Shown one piece after another: positions 1 to 9,339 of a DNA stretch of 64,000 nt. Position numbers and translations under genes: made by a program. Source of the DNA: Bifidobacterium sp. ESL0745 (lineage in GTDB: Bacteria; Actinomycetota; Actinomycetes; Actinomycetales; Bifidobacteriaceae); contig NZ_JAQTHX010000002.1 of the NCBI RefSeq assembly GCF_029433335.1, positions 256,652 to 320,651 of the forward strand, in the 5' to 3' direction. Each line of letters starts with the position of its first letter. The stretch's first letter is position 1. Under the pieces are notes generated by a model. The model was given only the letters and a program-made list of their open reading frames with translations. It had not been told where the DNA came from and searched no databases.

Positions 1-1375
1 CGAGCAGGGGTATGAGCTTTCGCTGGTGGGCGGGCCCGTGCGTGACCTGCTGCTGCACCGCAAAAGCCACGACCTCGATTTCTGCACTTCCGCGCGGCCT
101 GAGCAGTTCGAGCCGATCCTGAAACGTTTCGGCCACGATGGCTTTTGGGATATGGGTCGCAAATTCGGCACGTTGGGCGCGATGCGGCGGCGTAAGGATG
201 GCACCGAGGTCAAGGTGGAAGTCACCACGTACCGCTCCGACAAATACGACCCTGATTCCCGCAAACCAGAAGTGAGTTACGGGGACTCGCTGGAAGGTGA
301 CCTTTCGCGGCGCGATTTCACCGTCAACGCCATGGCTCTGCGTGTGCCTGACCTTGAATTCGTCGACCCGTTCGGCGGGGCCAACGATTTGGCCAAAGGC
401 ATTTTGCGCACGCCCGTAGACCCGCGCCAATCCTTCGAAGACGACCCATTGCGTATGATGCGCGCGGTGCGGTTCGTCGCCCAGCTTGGCTTCCGCATCG
501 AGCCGGACACCGCCGAGGCCATCACCGATATGGTCGACCGCATTTCCATCGTCTCCGCCGAGCGCGTGCGTGACGAGATCACCAAGCTGTTGCTTTCCGA
601 GCGCCCGCACGAGGGCATCGAGGCGCTGGTCGATTCCGGCTTGGCCGATATTGTATTACCTGAGATTCCTGCGCTGAAGTTGGAAATTGACGAGCATCAC
701 CGTCACAAGGATGTGTTCGAGCACACGCTGATGGTGCTCGACCGTGCGATTGCGCTGGAAACTGGGCCCGACGGGCCTGTGCCGGCCCCCGACCTGACGT
801 TGCGTTTGGCCGCGCTGTTGCACGACATCGGCAAGCCCGCCACGCGTCGTTTCGAGCCGCACGGCAAGGTGAGCTTCCACCATCACGACGCGGTGGGTGC
901 CAAAATGGTGCGCAAGCGCCTGAAAGCGCTGCGTTTCGACCACCATATCGTCTCTGACGTCAGCGAGTTGGTGAACCTGCACCTGCGTTTCCACGGCTAC
1001 GTCGATGAACCTTGGACGGACTCGGCCGTTCGCCGGTATGTCAAGGATTCCGGACACTTGTACGAGCGCCTGAACCGCCTGACCCGCGCCGATGCCACCA
1101 CGCAGAACAAGCGCAAGGCGCTGATGTTTTCGGATGCGATGGACGAGCTGGAAGCCCGCGTCAAGGAGCTTAAGGAGCAGGAGGACTTCGACGCGATTCG
1201 CCCGGACGTCAACGGCAACGAAATCATCGAAATCCTCGGCATCAAGCCTGGTCCACAAGTCGGCCAAGCCTACAAGCACATGCTCGATTACCGCCTGGAT
1301 CACGGCCCCGCCGACCACGCCACGGCCGTCGCCGAGCTCAAGCGTTGGGCCGCGGAAGAGGGATTAACCGCCTGA
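1..1375 (+). CDS. cca: CCA-adding tRNA nucleotidyltransferase (5' end outside window)
   Basis: This enzyme adds or repairs the 3' CCA of tRNAs. The frame is open from the first complete codon, so the true start lies to the left of the window. The visible protein opens with the nucleotidyltransferase signature GGPVRD, followed by DLDF carrying the metal-binding Asp pair, then the RRDFTVNAMA motif and the DPLRMMRAVRF segment of class II polyA polymerase/CCA enzymes. The C-terminal half has an HD phosphohydrolase domain (HRHKDVFEHT, LLHDIGKPATR, HHHDAVGAKM), which is usual in actinobacterial versions. The stop lies 2 bp from the stop of the convergent LytR_C gene. The assignment is firm; only the N-terminus is missing. 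Confidence 0.95.
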   Translation, partial: EQGYELSLVGGPVRDLLLHRKSHDLDFCTSARPEQFEPILKRFGHDGFWDMGRKFGTLGAMRRRKDGTEVKVEVTTYRSDKYDPDSRKPEVSYGDSLEGDLSRRDFTVNAMALRVPDLEFVDPFGGANDLAKGILRTPVDPRQSFEDDPLRMMRAVRFVAQLGFRIEPDTAEAITDMVDRISIVSAERVRDEITKLLLSERPHEGIEALVDSGLADIVLPEIPALKLEIDEHHRHKDVFEHTLMVLDRAIALETGPDGPVPAPDLTLRLAALLHDIGKPATRRFEPHGKVSFHHHDAVGAKMVRKRLKALRFDHHIVSDVSELVNLHLRFHGYVDEPWTDSAVRRYVKDSGHLYERLNRLTRADATTQNKRKALMFSDAMDELEARVKELKEQEDFDAIRPDVNGNEIIEILGIKPGPQVGQAYKHMLDYRLDHGPADHATAVAELKRWAAEEGLTA

Positions 1376-1377
1376 TT

Positions 1378-2040
1378 CTATTGCTGGGTGCGCGTGATGT
1401 CGGCCGGAAGCTTTGCGGCGTCGACTTTGCTGGGTAGCGTGCAGCCCTGGATGTTTTTGATTTTGGTGTCGGCGGCAGGGACGGATTCTTTTTTGGTCAG
1501 ATCGTTGAATGTCGAGCCGAGGACCACGCTTACGAGCGCGTCCTGCCTGTTGTCCATCACCAATTTCGCGTCCGGGAAGTTGGCATACAAGGTGTAAGCC
1601 CCGCGGATGTTGCTCTTCCCGTAATAAATGGTGGTCCGTTCCGCTTTACCGGCTTTTTTATCGGTCTTATTGGTCTTGTCGGTTGTGGTAAGACTGCTGA
1701 CTTGTGTCACCTTGAAATTGCGGTTTTGCAGAGCCTCGCCGACCGCCTTCGCGAAACCGACCGAATTGGTGCCATTGAGCACGGCAACTTCTACCTTATT
1801 GTTCTGTACGTAGGTTGCCGGGCTTTTGTCCGGGTTGTCGGAAGCGCAGACCAAGGGGGCGCCGAAATTCGTTTGGGCCTGTGGCACGCCGGCGTTGCTT
1901 TTGCCGATGGTGTGGAAGAAGACGAAGAACGAGACGATAAGAGCAATGACCAGAATGACTGCAAGCGTTGAGAATACGCGCATCTGACGATGATGCACAT
2001 ACTGCTTGCGTGCCTGTCGTTCATCACTAATTTGCTGCAT
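1378..2040 (-). CDS. LytR C-terminal domain membrane protein
   Basis: A 220-residue single-pass membrane protein. A charged N-terminus (about 1-22) precedes one TM helix (about 23-45), then an extracellular domain. That domain contains VEVAVLNGTNSVGFAKAVGEA and a following NRNFKVTQV strand, the hallmark of the LytR_C family, which occurs alone or behind LytR-CpsA-Psr phosphotransferases in Actinobacteria. No LCP catalytic domain is present, so it is an accessory or ligand-binding form and its function is not known. The start ATG has an AGGAA ribosome site about 8 bases upstream. A Lys/Thr-rich stretch near residues 115-130 is probably a flexible loop. Confidence 0.75.
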   Translation of the reverse strand: MQQISDERQARKQYVHHRQMRVFSTLAVILVIALIVSFFVFFHTIGKSNAGVPQAQTNFGAPLVCASDNPDKSPATYVQNNKVEVAVLNGTNSVGFAKAVGEALQNRNFKVTQVSSLTTTDKTNKTDKKAGKAERTTIYYGKSNIRGAYTLYANFPDAKLVMDNRQDALVSVVLGSTFNDLTKKESVPAADTKIKNIQGCTLPSKVDAAKLPADITRTQQ

Positions 2041-2273
2041 TGTTCGTTCCTGTCAACCCGTGCCCGTTTCCTGCAAGCGCATGAAACTCAAGCGATGCGC
2101 GGAAGATTTGGCGAAATATCGACCTTTTTACTCTACCGTGAGAGTGTGACGCGCAACGGGTGTCGGCGTTCGCCGCTGGCGTCGCGATTTGTGTCGGTTT
2201 CTCGCGAGCGGTTCTTTGTAAACCGTTTATTTGTGGTGATATTTAGCGATTAATAATATGGAAGGCAGAACAG

Positions 2274-3617
2274 TTAGCTCTCGACTGCCTCTGCGAGGGC
2301 TGCGAATTCTTCGATGGTCAGCGTTTCGCCGCGTCTGGTCGGATCGATGCCCGCGGCCTCGAATGTTTCCGCCGGAACCAGCTTTTTCAGTGCCGCATGC
2401 AACGTCTTGCGTCGCTGGCCGAAAGCCGCATCAATAAGCTGGAAGACCTTCTCGCGGTTGGCTTTTGCGGGTATAGGAGAAATAGGTTTGGATGAAACGG
2501 GCTGAGACAAAATGCTCTTGGATTGCGGATTCTCGTTGCCTGGTTCGTCGGACTTACGACTGCCAGAGTTCTCTTCAACGTTGTGTGGCGTCGCAGCGTT
2601 GTCGTCGTTATCGGCGTAGCGCGTAAACGAAACCAGCGCGGAATCGACGTTCGGCGCGGGCCAGAAGACATTGCGGCCGACGAGCCCGACGCGCTCGGCT
2701 TGGCCGTACCACGCCAGTTTCACGCTTGGGGTGCCGTAGGTCTTGGAGCCTGGCTTGGCGGCGAGCCGGTCGGCCACCTCCTTTTGCACCATGACCAGGA
2801 AATGATCGAGGTTCTCGAAGCGTTCGAGCAACGTCAGCAATATTGGCGTCGCCACGTTGTATGGCAAATTGGAAACAAGTGTAAAGGGGTTGTTGTTGTC
2901 GGCACTGTGCGCGTGATCTGATGTCGACTCATCGTTGGTGGTTGATGCCGACCCGGCCTGTTCCGTGGTGGTTGACGCTGATTGGTCGTTATGTGTGGCA
3001 TTTGCATTTGTATTTGTATTTGCCTGTGCATCTGCGGATTCCGATGCATTATTGTTGACGTTTTCTGTACTCGAATTTGTCGCGATTACGGTAGGCAAAT
3101 CATTGTTGTTGTGGTTTTTCGGCACATAATCCGGCGCGAACTTCGGCAGCGTTCCCGGGCTTAGGCTCATCGCGTCGGCGTTGATCACGGTTAATCTGTC
3201 GGACGCCTCCGGCATGAATTCGGCAATGGTTTCCGGCAGACGTTTGGCCAGCGCCGGATCGATTTCCACGGCGGTGACGGCAGCGCCGGTTTCCAGCAAT
3301 GCCAAGGTGAGCGAACCCAGACCCGGCCCGACTTCGAGCACTCGCGTCTGCGCGGTGACGCCGGCCTCGCGCACGATACGTCGCACGGTGCCCGGATCGA
3401 TGACGAAATTCTGCCCGAATTTCTTGGTCGGGCTGATGCCGGCCTCGGCGGCGATGCGGCGGATATCTCCCGCTCCCAGCAAGTGACCGTTATGAGACTG
3501 GTCATCCGTCTGACTAGCCGACGTCGCATTGTTTCTTGTTACCGCTGTGTGTTTGCTGCCGTTTGCTGGAAACGTTTCAGATGCCGCAGGCATATTCCTC
3601 GTTGCTTGCTTGTTCAT
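2274..3617 (-). CDS. rsmA: 16S rRNA dimethyladenosine transferase with large low-complexity insertions
   Basis: RsmA (KsgA) dimethylates two adjacent adenines in the 3' hairpin of 16S rRNA. Diagnostic motifs are TKKFGQNFVID, VLEVGPGLGSLTLALLE (SAM motif I), VEIDPALAKRL, and LVSNLPYNVATPILL (motif IV NLPY). The family is normally about 270-300 residues; this one is about 447. Two insertions explain the excess: an Asn/Thr/Ser-rich block of about 80 residues just before NLPY, and about 55 residues before the C-terminal helical domain. I place the start at the ATG preceded by AAGGA; an ATG 24 bases upstream has no ribosome site and would overlap the ATPase gene. It lies just downstream of that ATPase gene and may be cotranscribed with it. 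Confidence 0.92.
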   Translation of the reverse strand: MNKQATRNMPAASETFPANGSKHTAVTRNNATSASQTDDQSHNGHLLGAGDIRRIAAEAGISPTKKFGQNFVIDPGTVRRIVREAGVTAQTRVLEVGPGLGSLTLALLETGAAVTAVEIDPALAKRLPETIAEFMPEASDRLTVINADAMSLSPGTLPKFAPDYVPKNHNNNDLPTVIATNSSTENVNNNASESADAQANTNTNANATHNDQSASTTTEQAGSASTTNDESTSDHAHSADNNNPFTLVSNLPYNVATPILLTLLERFENLDHFLVMVQKEVADRLAAKPGSKTYGTPSVKLAWYGQAERVGLVGRNVFWPAPNVDSALVSFTRYADNDDNAATPHNVEENSGSRKSDEPGNENPQSKSILSQPVSSKPISPIPAKANREKVFQLIDAAFGQRRKTLHAALKKLVPAETFEAAGIDPTRRGETLTIEEFAALAEAVES

Positions 3618-3627
3618 ATTCCTTAAA

Positions 3628-4911
3628 TTACTCGTAGGCATGGCGAGGCTTATTGCTTTTGGTCAACCAGTCGATGATATTGACGATATTGATGCCGTCT
3701 TCGGTGGTACTTGTGGAGAAATGATCCAGCGTCAGCACCGTCTTGGGGAACGAGTCGCGCAAAGCCTGCAACGGCGCCAGCTCTCGGGTGCGAACATCAG
3801 AGCCGAGCATGGTTTCCGTAACTTGGAAATATTCCATTCTTTCATGTTTTCGTGCCACGAAATCGACTTCGGTTTTCCCGTCGGTGCCGACTTCCACCTT
3901 CCAGCCGCGACGCAGCAGCTCGTTGCACACCACGTTTTCGAGTTGGAAACCGAGGTCTTGTTTGGCTGAAAAATCATTGGCCATGTTGCGCAAACCGGTA
4001 TCGACCGGATAGAACTTGCGCAGTGGGGTTAGCGCTTTTTTGCCGCGAAGGCCGGTTTGTGAAACTCCATTGATAATGAACGCTTGGCTGAGTGCGGCGA
4101 TATAGTTTTCCACCGTTTCCGCTGAAGTTTTCCTTCCGGCGCTCACCAGTGCTCCTACGATCTTGCGGGTGGAGAAAAGGTTGCCGGAGGTGGAGAACAG
4201 ATAGGAAACCAGGCGGTTGAGCAGTGCGATGTCGCGGATGCCGAGCCGTTCGGCTACGTCGCGCAGGATGACCGTGTTGTAAATCGAATCCAATTCGCGC
4301 GCGATGATTTCGGGGTTCCAGGATTGAAGCGAGAAGAGGCTTGGCATGCCGCCGAAACGTAAGTATTCCAAAAACAGATCATCGGTTGATTTTTCGGCGA
4401 GCGCTTTGGCGCTGGTTTCTTTGAAATGGTTGACAAAATCAAGGTATTCGGCGAATGAAAGCGGGTAGATGTTGAAAGTGATGGTTCGTCCTGCAAGCAG
4501 CGTCGCGAGATCGCTCGAAAGTAGGGCCGCGTTGGAACCGGTGATATAGACGTCGGTGTTCTCTCGCGTATGCAGGCCACGCACGACCTTTTCCCATTGG
4601 TCGACTTCCTGAATCTCATCGAGGAAGACGTACATCGTCTTGCTGGGGTCGCTGTGTTCGAAGGCTTTCGAGAGTTCTTGGGTCAGCTCATCCCCGGTCT
4701 TGCGCATAGGCAGGCCGAATTCGTCGAAACGCTTGTAGTAAATGTTGCTTTTTGGCACGTCATTAGCGACCAATTCGTCGCAGATCATGCGGAGGATGGT
4801 GGATTTGCCGCAACGGCGGACACCTTGAAGCACCTTGACCTGTTCCGTTCCGATGAAGGGTTTGAGCTCGGCGAGATATCGGGGTCGGAGGACGGCGGTC
4901 TTATGGTTCAT
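3628..4911 (-). CDS. AAA-type ATPase, DUF4143-like
   Basis: A 427-residue P-loop ATPase. Walker A is GVRRCGKSTIL (residues about 31-41), Walker B is MYVFLDEIQEV, and TGSNAALLSSDLATLLAGR is the sensor/arginine region typical of this family. The C-terminal part (about 200-400) matches the DUF4143 pattern, ending in a nuclease-like VEVGTDGKTEVDFVARK segment (restriction-endonuclease fold, E-x-D-F-V). These proteins are common in Bifidobacterium and other gut bacteria, often strain-variable; their function is not established. The start has GGAG about 9 bases upstream. The upstream region holds seven palindromes on a 40-bp pitch, the nearest within about 40 bases of the start codon, so dense regulation or recognition is likely. 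Confidence 0.85.
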   Translation of the reverse strand: MNHKTAVLRPRYLAELKPFIGTEQVKVLQGVRRCGKSTILRMICDELVANDVPKSNIYYKRFDEFGLPMRKTGDELTQELSKAFEHSDPSKTMYVFLDEIQEVDQWEKVVRGLHTRENTDVYITGSNAALLSSDLATLLAGRTITFNIYPLSFAEYLDFVNHFKETSAKALAEKSTDDLFLEYLRFGGMPSLFSLQSWNPEIIARELDSIYNTVILRDVAERLGIRDIALLNRLVSYLFSTSGNLFSTRKIVGALVSAGRKTSAETVENYIAALSQAFIINGVSQTGLRGKKALTPLRKFYPVDTGLRNMANDFSAKQDLGFQLENVVCNELLRRGWKVEVGTDGKTEVDFVARKHERMEYFQVTETMLGSDVRTRELAPLQALRDSFPKTVLTLDHFSTSTTEDGINIVNIIDWLTKSNKPRHAYE

Positions 4912-4922
4912 AGTGATGCTCC

Positions 4923-5190
4923 AAACTGTAAGTTATAACTGACACTTTAGCATAAAATCATTAAAGTGTAAGTTATAACTGATATTTTCGCGAATAAATA
5001 CGAAATCGTAAGATATAACTGATATTTTGTGTTTTATATCTATAAGTTTTAGCTACACCTGAAATTTGATGATGAAAATAGCAAAAGTGTCAGGTATAAC
5101 TTACATTTCGTATGATAAGTAGGGGAAAGTAAGTTATATCTGACACTTTTGGATTCGGGAAGGTGAAGGTTAACTGCAGCTGACGTTTGT
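4923..5190. repeat. Array of seven ~26-bp palindromes on a 40-bp pitch
   Basis: Each unit is an imperfect palindrome around the core AGTTATAACT, flanked by GTGT/ACAC and A/T runs (form AAAGTGTNAGTTATAAC...). Core positions are 4931-4940, 4971-4980, 5011-5020, 5051-5060, 5092-5101, 5132-5141 and 5172-5181, so centre spacings are 40, 40, 40, 41, 40 and 40 bp. Copies 1, 2 and 6 are best conserved; 4 and 7 are decayed. The array fills most of the 448-bp gap upstream of the DUF4143 ATPase gene. Because the cores contain TATAAC, each could also present a -10-like element on either strand. I see no coding sequence here. Confidence 0.9.
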
Positions 5191-5359
5191 AATGAAAACA
5201 CGAGATTTTCAATTATCGTTGGCTGTGCTGCAGCATATTGCCGGCGGCAGTTTGCCGGTGATTTGAATGCGTAGTACATGACTGGAAGCTAGCTTGAATG
5301 TACCTTGGGTTTGCGCCGACCTGAATGCTGATGTCGGTTCGGACCTGAATTTCAATGAT

Positions 5360-6988
5360 TTAATACCAGCCGCCAACGCCTGGTGTATTGGCGGGACATC
5401 TTGAATACCATATCTCTAAGGTGTGCGAAGGATTGCCGTAGTTGAGGTGGGTTTTGATATAGTTCAAGCCCCATGCGATTTGTGTAGCTCCGTTATCGCG
5501 CCAATCTGAGCCATATTCCTGCATCGAGTTGTAATTTGGTATGCCGTTGTAATTGGTGTACGTCATGGACTGCGGAATGCCATAAGCATATGGTGCGTAA
5601 GGACTCCCTGCGTTCCAGCGCCAGCCAGACTCTTTATTCCAAAGAGTTACCAGATCCTTCCACTGCTGCCCGGTCCATCCATATTGCGCTGCTGCCCCCT
5701 GGGCATAGATTTGTGCCGCTTCTGGTGTTGGATGCCAAAGACCGGAAGGTGTGGGAGAAGGTGCAGGCGTTGGGGCGGGAGTCGGAGCGGGGGCAGGGAC
5801 CGAAGGCTGCGATGGTTGGCTGGGCTGTTGCGGCTTCTGTGCTGGCTTGGACGGGGTCGTCGGCTGGCTGGGCTGTTGCGACGGAGTTGAAGGTGCTGGG
5901 ATGGATGGCGTCAGGTTGTTGGAATTATCCTTGCTGGAATCCTTGTCCTGGTTCTTGTTCGAGTTGTCGGTCTTGTCTTTGCTTGAATCGTTGCTGCTGC
6001 TTGATCCGCTGTTTGCCTCAGAGCCGGTACCGTTGTTGCTGCTGGACCCGCCGTTATTATCATCGCCGCTATTACCGCTGTCCGCGCCGGTACCGGTACC
6101 TGTCGAAGGTGCGGGCGCAGGCGTTGGGGCCGGTGCCGCAGGCCCTACAGCCACAATCTGATCGACGGGAACTTGCGTAACGGTCTCGGACTTGAGCGTT
6201 GAGGTCTCGACCTGACCGTCGACGTAGGTGACGTCGTAAATCTGTTCCTTGTTGCCGTTTTGGCCGGCCTGGCGGACCTCGCTTTGTCCGGGCTGCAGGC
6301 TGGCATCGACCACGGTTCGCGTCGAGAACGGCAACACGACGTTCTTCGTTTCTTGGCCGTGGGTGACGCGCTGGACGCGCAGGATGGTCTGCCCGTTGTC
6401 TTCGCTGACGCTGACGCGATCGTCCTTGCCGATGGTGATGTTCTTGGAATCGAGGATCGAGGCAGCCGTGAGCTTGCCGTTTGGTGCAATCGAGGTTTTG
6501 CCATCGGCGATCACCGTAACCGGACCGGCCTTGTTGATGACGAAGCCGCCGGTTAGCTGGTTGTAGACGTTGCCGACGTTCACCGAGACTTTCGCCGCGT
6601 TCTGATCGCCCGCTTTGAAGAAGCCGAGGAGTTGGTCGGCGCTGGTGGCGTAGGTCCAGAAGGGGACATCCTGACCTTCGATGTTGATAGTGGTCTGGTA
6701 GGCGCTGTGCACGGTGACCACGTCGTGATTGACGAGACCGGCCTTGTCGTTTGAGGAATCGATGAAATCGTGCGTTTTCGTTTTGACGCCTTGCGACTCA
6801 AGGAATCTGGGCACGCTTGCGGAATAGGTCGTGACGGTTTTGGTCTCCCCGTTGACCGTCAAGGCCACCGTTTTACGCGCGGTGATCGCGAAAAAGATGA
6901 TGCTGACCAGCAACACCGCCGCCACGCAAATCGCAACGCGAATCCTGCGCAAAGTGACAAAACGTCGTGGAGTCCATCGACGTGCCAT
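5360..6988 (-). CDS. Secreted/anchored cell-wall enzyme: DUF348, G5 and lysozyme-like (SLT/Rpf-type) domains
   Basis: A 542-residue surface protein. Order: cytoplasmic Arg-rich N-terminus; one TM or signal-anchor (about 18-38); DUF348 repeats (VALTVNGETKTVTTYSA..., VDASLQ-type); a G5 domain (about 190-265, ...QIYDVTYVDGQ...); a long Ser/Asn/Asp then Pro-rich linker (about 275-415); and a C-terminal lysozyme-like domain with WNKESGWRWNAGSPY and YAYGIPQSM, where the Glu of KESGW is the expected catalytic acid. DUF348-G5 plus such a domain is the architecture of resuscitation-promoting factors and related muralytic transglycosylases. The chosen ATG has an AGGGGG ribosome site; an ATG 36 bases upstream has none. 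Confidence 0.85.
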   Translation of the reverse strand: MARRWTPRRFVTLRRIRVAICVAAVLLVSIIFFAITARKTVALTVNGETKTVTTYSASVPRFLESQGVKTKTHDFIDSSNDKAGLVNHDVVTVHSAYQTTINIEGQDVPFWTYATSADQLLGFFKAGDQNAAKVSVNVGNVYNQLTGGFVINKAGPVTVIADGKTSIAPNGKLTAASILDSKNITIGKDDRVSVSEDNGQTILRVQRVTHGQETKNVVLPFSTRTVVDASLQPGQSEVRQAGQNGNKEQIYDVTYVDGQVETSTLKSETVTQVPVDQIVAVGPAAPAPTPAPAPSTGTGTGADSGNSGDDNNGGSSSNNGTGSEANSGSSSSNDSSKDKTDNSNKNQDKDSSKDNSNNLTPSIPAPSTPSQQPSQPTTPSKPAQKPQQPSQPSQPSVPAPAPTPAPTPAPSPTPSGLWHPTPEAAQIYAQGAAAQYGWTGQQWKDLVTLWNKESGWRWNAGSPYAPYAYGIPQSMTYTNYNGIPNYNSMQEYGSDWRDNGATQIAWGLNYIKTHLNYGNPSHTLEIWYSRCPANTPGVGGWY

Positions 6989-7085
6989 CCAAACCCCCTG
7001 AAGCAATTCCGGCATGCTTACCATGCCTGTGTTCGATCCAAGTCTATAGTCTATCGGGTCAACCTTAAAGGGTGCAATACGTAAT

Positions 7086-7558
7086 TAGGCTATAGAGTCA
7101 AGATTTTGCAAAGAAAGTGCATCGATAGTTGTCACACGCAATGAATGCCGTAGGGAAAGCGTTAAAGCAGACCGAAAAAAAAGATGCTTCTCCCTTGGGG
7201 CTAAAGGCTTTGAAAAAGGGAAAAGGGGCGGGAGAGAAGGGGATATTCCCGCCCCTAAAGGGCGAAGCAAATTGGGGGAAGTTTCGCCCTTGGACGTTGC
7301 CCTCATATAGAAGAGGAGACAACGCTTACTTACTCGAGCAAGAGTAATACCGTCGGCGCCTCCTTCACGCCGGAAACGTTGTGGACGTAAGGTTTACGAA
7401 CCGCCACAACGCACACAACCCACCTTCGTGGGCCTTACATCAGTTCATTACTGCTTCGATTGAAGCGCACTGCCCGCCTCAACCGCGAACAACTACTGCA
7501 CAAACAACTTCAACTACAAAACAATTACATCGTCTGTCACCGCAACATCGTACCGGTG
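7086..7558. other. Non-coding stretch with two tandem hairpins
   Basis: No convincing gene. It contains two adjacent perfect inverted repeats: GGGGCGGGA (7225-7233) with TCCCGCCCC (7247-7255), and AAGGGCGAA (7258-7266) with TTCGCCCTT (7283-7291). Neither is followed by a clear T-run. They lie between the divergently placed cell-wall enzyme promoter and the tRNA 3' end. A role as terminators or as a small repeated element is possible but unproven. Confidence 0.5.
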
Positions 7559-7632
7559 AGCCTCCTGTCGGGATCGAACCGACGACCTGCCGCTTACAAG
7601 GCGGCCGCTCTGGCCATCTGAGCTAAGGAGGC
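7559..7632 (-). tRNA. tRNA-Thr (anticodon UGU)
   Basis: On the minus strand the sequence folds as a cloverleaf: acceptor arm GCCTCCT pairing with AGGAGGC, D-arm beginning TAGCTCAGATGG, anticodon stem GCCGC/GCGGC around the loop CTTGTAA (anticodon TGT), and T-arm GTCGG-TTCGATC-CCGAC. The length is 74 nt and CCA is not encoded. The anticodon reads ACA and related Thr codons. Confidence 0.95.
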
Positions 7633-8176
7633 GTTGGCTTCAATCGTATCCGACAAAACCAGACAGACTCTTATTTTAGCAGCATGTCTCGATTAGGCCA
7701 ATATGCAAAGCTGTGAGAATTTAGTCATAAGTGTCGATTTCGCTAAAAAGTTGGAAGCATGTAGAATAGGGTCAGTTGTGTGATATGTATCACGGCCAAA
7801 AACAAAGGAGAGAAGAATTAAAAAGGTGAAATGTTATACGTAGACATCGTTTGGCTACCTGTAGTGAATATTGATAGCTGCTGATTGTTAATAAAAGACA
7901 ATTAAACAGGAGAAAATAATTTTACGTCATACGAATTATGCTTTCGTTTTGTGCAAAACGATTCCGCTAAGCGATGCATAATTCGGCTGCATTTTAACAA
8001 GTGTTATATCCTTTAAAAGCTGCTTCTCGCACATTGTGGTTGGTGTTGCACTTTTTGGGGGGATGCCATACAACTTGTTGAGAGTGGCAATGTTAATACG
8101 TGACAGGTCGGTACACTCATTGCGTCGGCCAGTGGACAGCATTGCTAGCGCAAATAATGACAGATGAGGATGGGGT
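7633..8176. other. AT-rich intergenic region
   Basis: No supported gene. A 17-codon ORF at about 7829-7882 follows a good ribosome-site-like AAAGGAGAG but is too short to call. An 86-codon minus-strand frame (7936-8196) overlaps the next gene's start and has no family features. Confidence 0.4.
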
Positions 8177-9166
8177 ATGGCTCGGCATACAGGCAATGGC
8201 TACGCCCAGGCGGCCACTTCTTGGTATGGTGGTGCCGATGCGGGGGACTTGCTGATCCAATCCCGCAAGGCCCAGCAAGCCAAGGAACGCAGGCAGCGCC
8301 GTATTGTCGGGTTTATTGCCTTCATTGTCGTCATGGTTTTCATCGTGGTAATCGGATTGGTTAGTTATCATTCCATTGCCAAGCGCAATGCGGCGCAGAA
8401 CATCACTGAGGATCAGGCGTATAGCAGCCTGCAAAAAGTCAAGCTGAAGCCCAAGTACACTAACGATAAGGGTGGTATCCTCTTCTCGAAAGTCGGTTAC
8501 GGCAAGAAGGCGCCGAACGCCCCGACCATTGAACTCTATACCGACCCGATGTGTCCCGGATGCGCAGTACTTCACCAGCAAATGGATTCGACGTTCCGCG
8601 CGTTGCTGGACTCCGGTCAGATCAATCTTGAGGTTCATCCGGTGACGTTCCTCGACAGTATGTCAACCGATCACTATTCGTCACGTGCTGATAATGCCAT
8701 TGCCTATATCTCAAGCTACGATCCCAATCCAGATCATCTTTTGGATTTCCTTACCAATATCCATTCTGATAGTTTTCAGCCCGAAGAGGCAGCCAACTAC
8801 AAGCCGGTAAGCAACGCACAGCTCCAGCAGCAAGCCGTTACGTCGGGCGTGCCTGCAGGTATTGCGGCCAAAGCGTTCGGCAATGAATACGAACCTTGGC
8901 TTGCCGCCGCCGCGCAATATACGTTGCGCCGCCCGGAGCTCAAGGATATAGCCGGTCAGTTCAAAGGCAAACTCACGACCCCCGTCGTCGTCATCAACGG
9001 CAAAATGCTTGATATTTCAGGGATCAGCGATATCGGACTCACCTATAAGGTGGCGATTCTGCAGTCGATCGGTTTGAGCAACGAAGCCATCGGCAGGGTT
9101 GGCGCACAGCCGGCCATCGGTTCGAACGGCAGTCCTACATTCCCCAAGTCCCAACCCTCCGCCTGA
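8177..9166 (+). CDS. Membrane-anchored DsbA-like thioredoxin-fold protein (CPGC), copy 1
   Basis: A 329-residue protein with a basic cytoplasmic tail, one TM helix (about 43-63), and an extracytoplasmic thioredoxin fold of the DsbA/Thioredoxin_4 type. The redox motif is CPGC (C126, C129) in IELYTDPMCPGCAVLHQQ, and the second fold half ends with LTTPVVVINGKMLDI, which supplies the cis-Pro region (TTP-V). It probably acts in disulfide formation or isomerisation of exported proteins. A paralogue with the same layout (CPGC, one TM) is convergent at 9340-10296, separated by a shared terminator. The start is preceded by GAGGATGGGG. Partner DsbB/VKOR is not visible in this window. Confidence 0.85.
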   Translation: MARHTGNGYAQAATSWYGGADAGDLLIQSRKAQQAKERRQRRIVGFIAFIVVMVFIVVIGLVSYHSIAKRNAAQNITEDQAYSSLQKVKLKPKYTNDKGGILFSKVGYGKKAPNAPTIELYTDPMCPGCAVLHQQMDSTFRALLDSGQINLEVHPVTFLDSMSTDHYSSRADNAIAYISSYDPNPDHLLDFLTNIHSDSFQPEEAANYKPVSNAQLQQQAVTSGVPAGIAAKAFGNEYEPWLAAAAQYTLRRPELKDIAGQFKGKLTTPVVVINGKMLDISGISDIGLTYKVAILQSIGLSNEAIGRVGAQPAIGSNGSPTFPKSQPSA

Positions 9167-9277
9167 CACATCTGGTGTTGATTCCTTTTGGCAGAGCTAT
9201 CCAACAAGGTTGGTCTAATGAAGCTTTCTGGTAGGAATCCCCGACGAAGAGGGCATTCGGCAATATTCGCATAGCAA

Positions 9278-9318
9278 AAGGCCGGCGACAGATCACGTTC
9301 GAATCTGCCGCCGGCCTT
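9278..9318. terminator. Bidirectional terminator between the two DsbA-like genes
   Basis: AAGGCCGGCG (9278-9287) pairs with CGCCGGCCTT (9309-9318), extended inward by CAGAT/ATCTG with one mismatch. On the minus strand the stem runs into TTTT, so it best serves the minus-strand gene; it lies downstream of both stops. Confidence 0.8.
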
Positions 9319-9339
9319 CAGCGAATCAGCCCGCTGTTT

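Noticed and set aside
5049..5279. 76-codon minus-strand frame within the palindrome array
   Set aside because: Built largely from the repeats themselves; no start signal or family.
7936..8196. 86-codon minus-strand frame in an AT-rich gap
   Set aside because: No ribosome site, no family features, and its start overlaps the DsbA-like gene.
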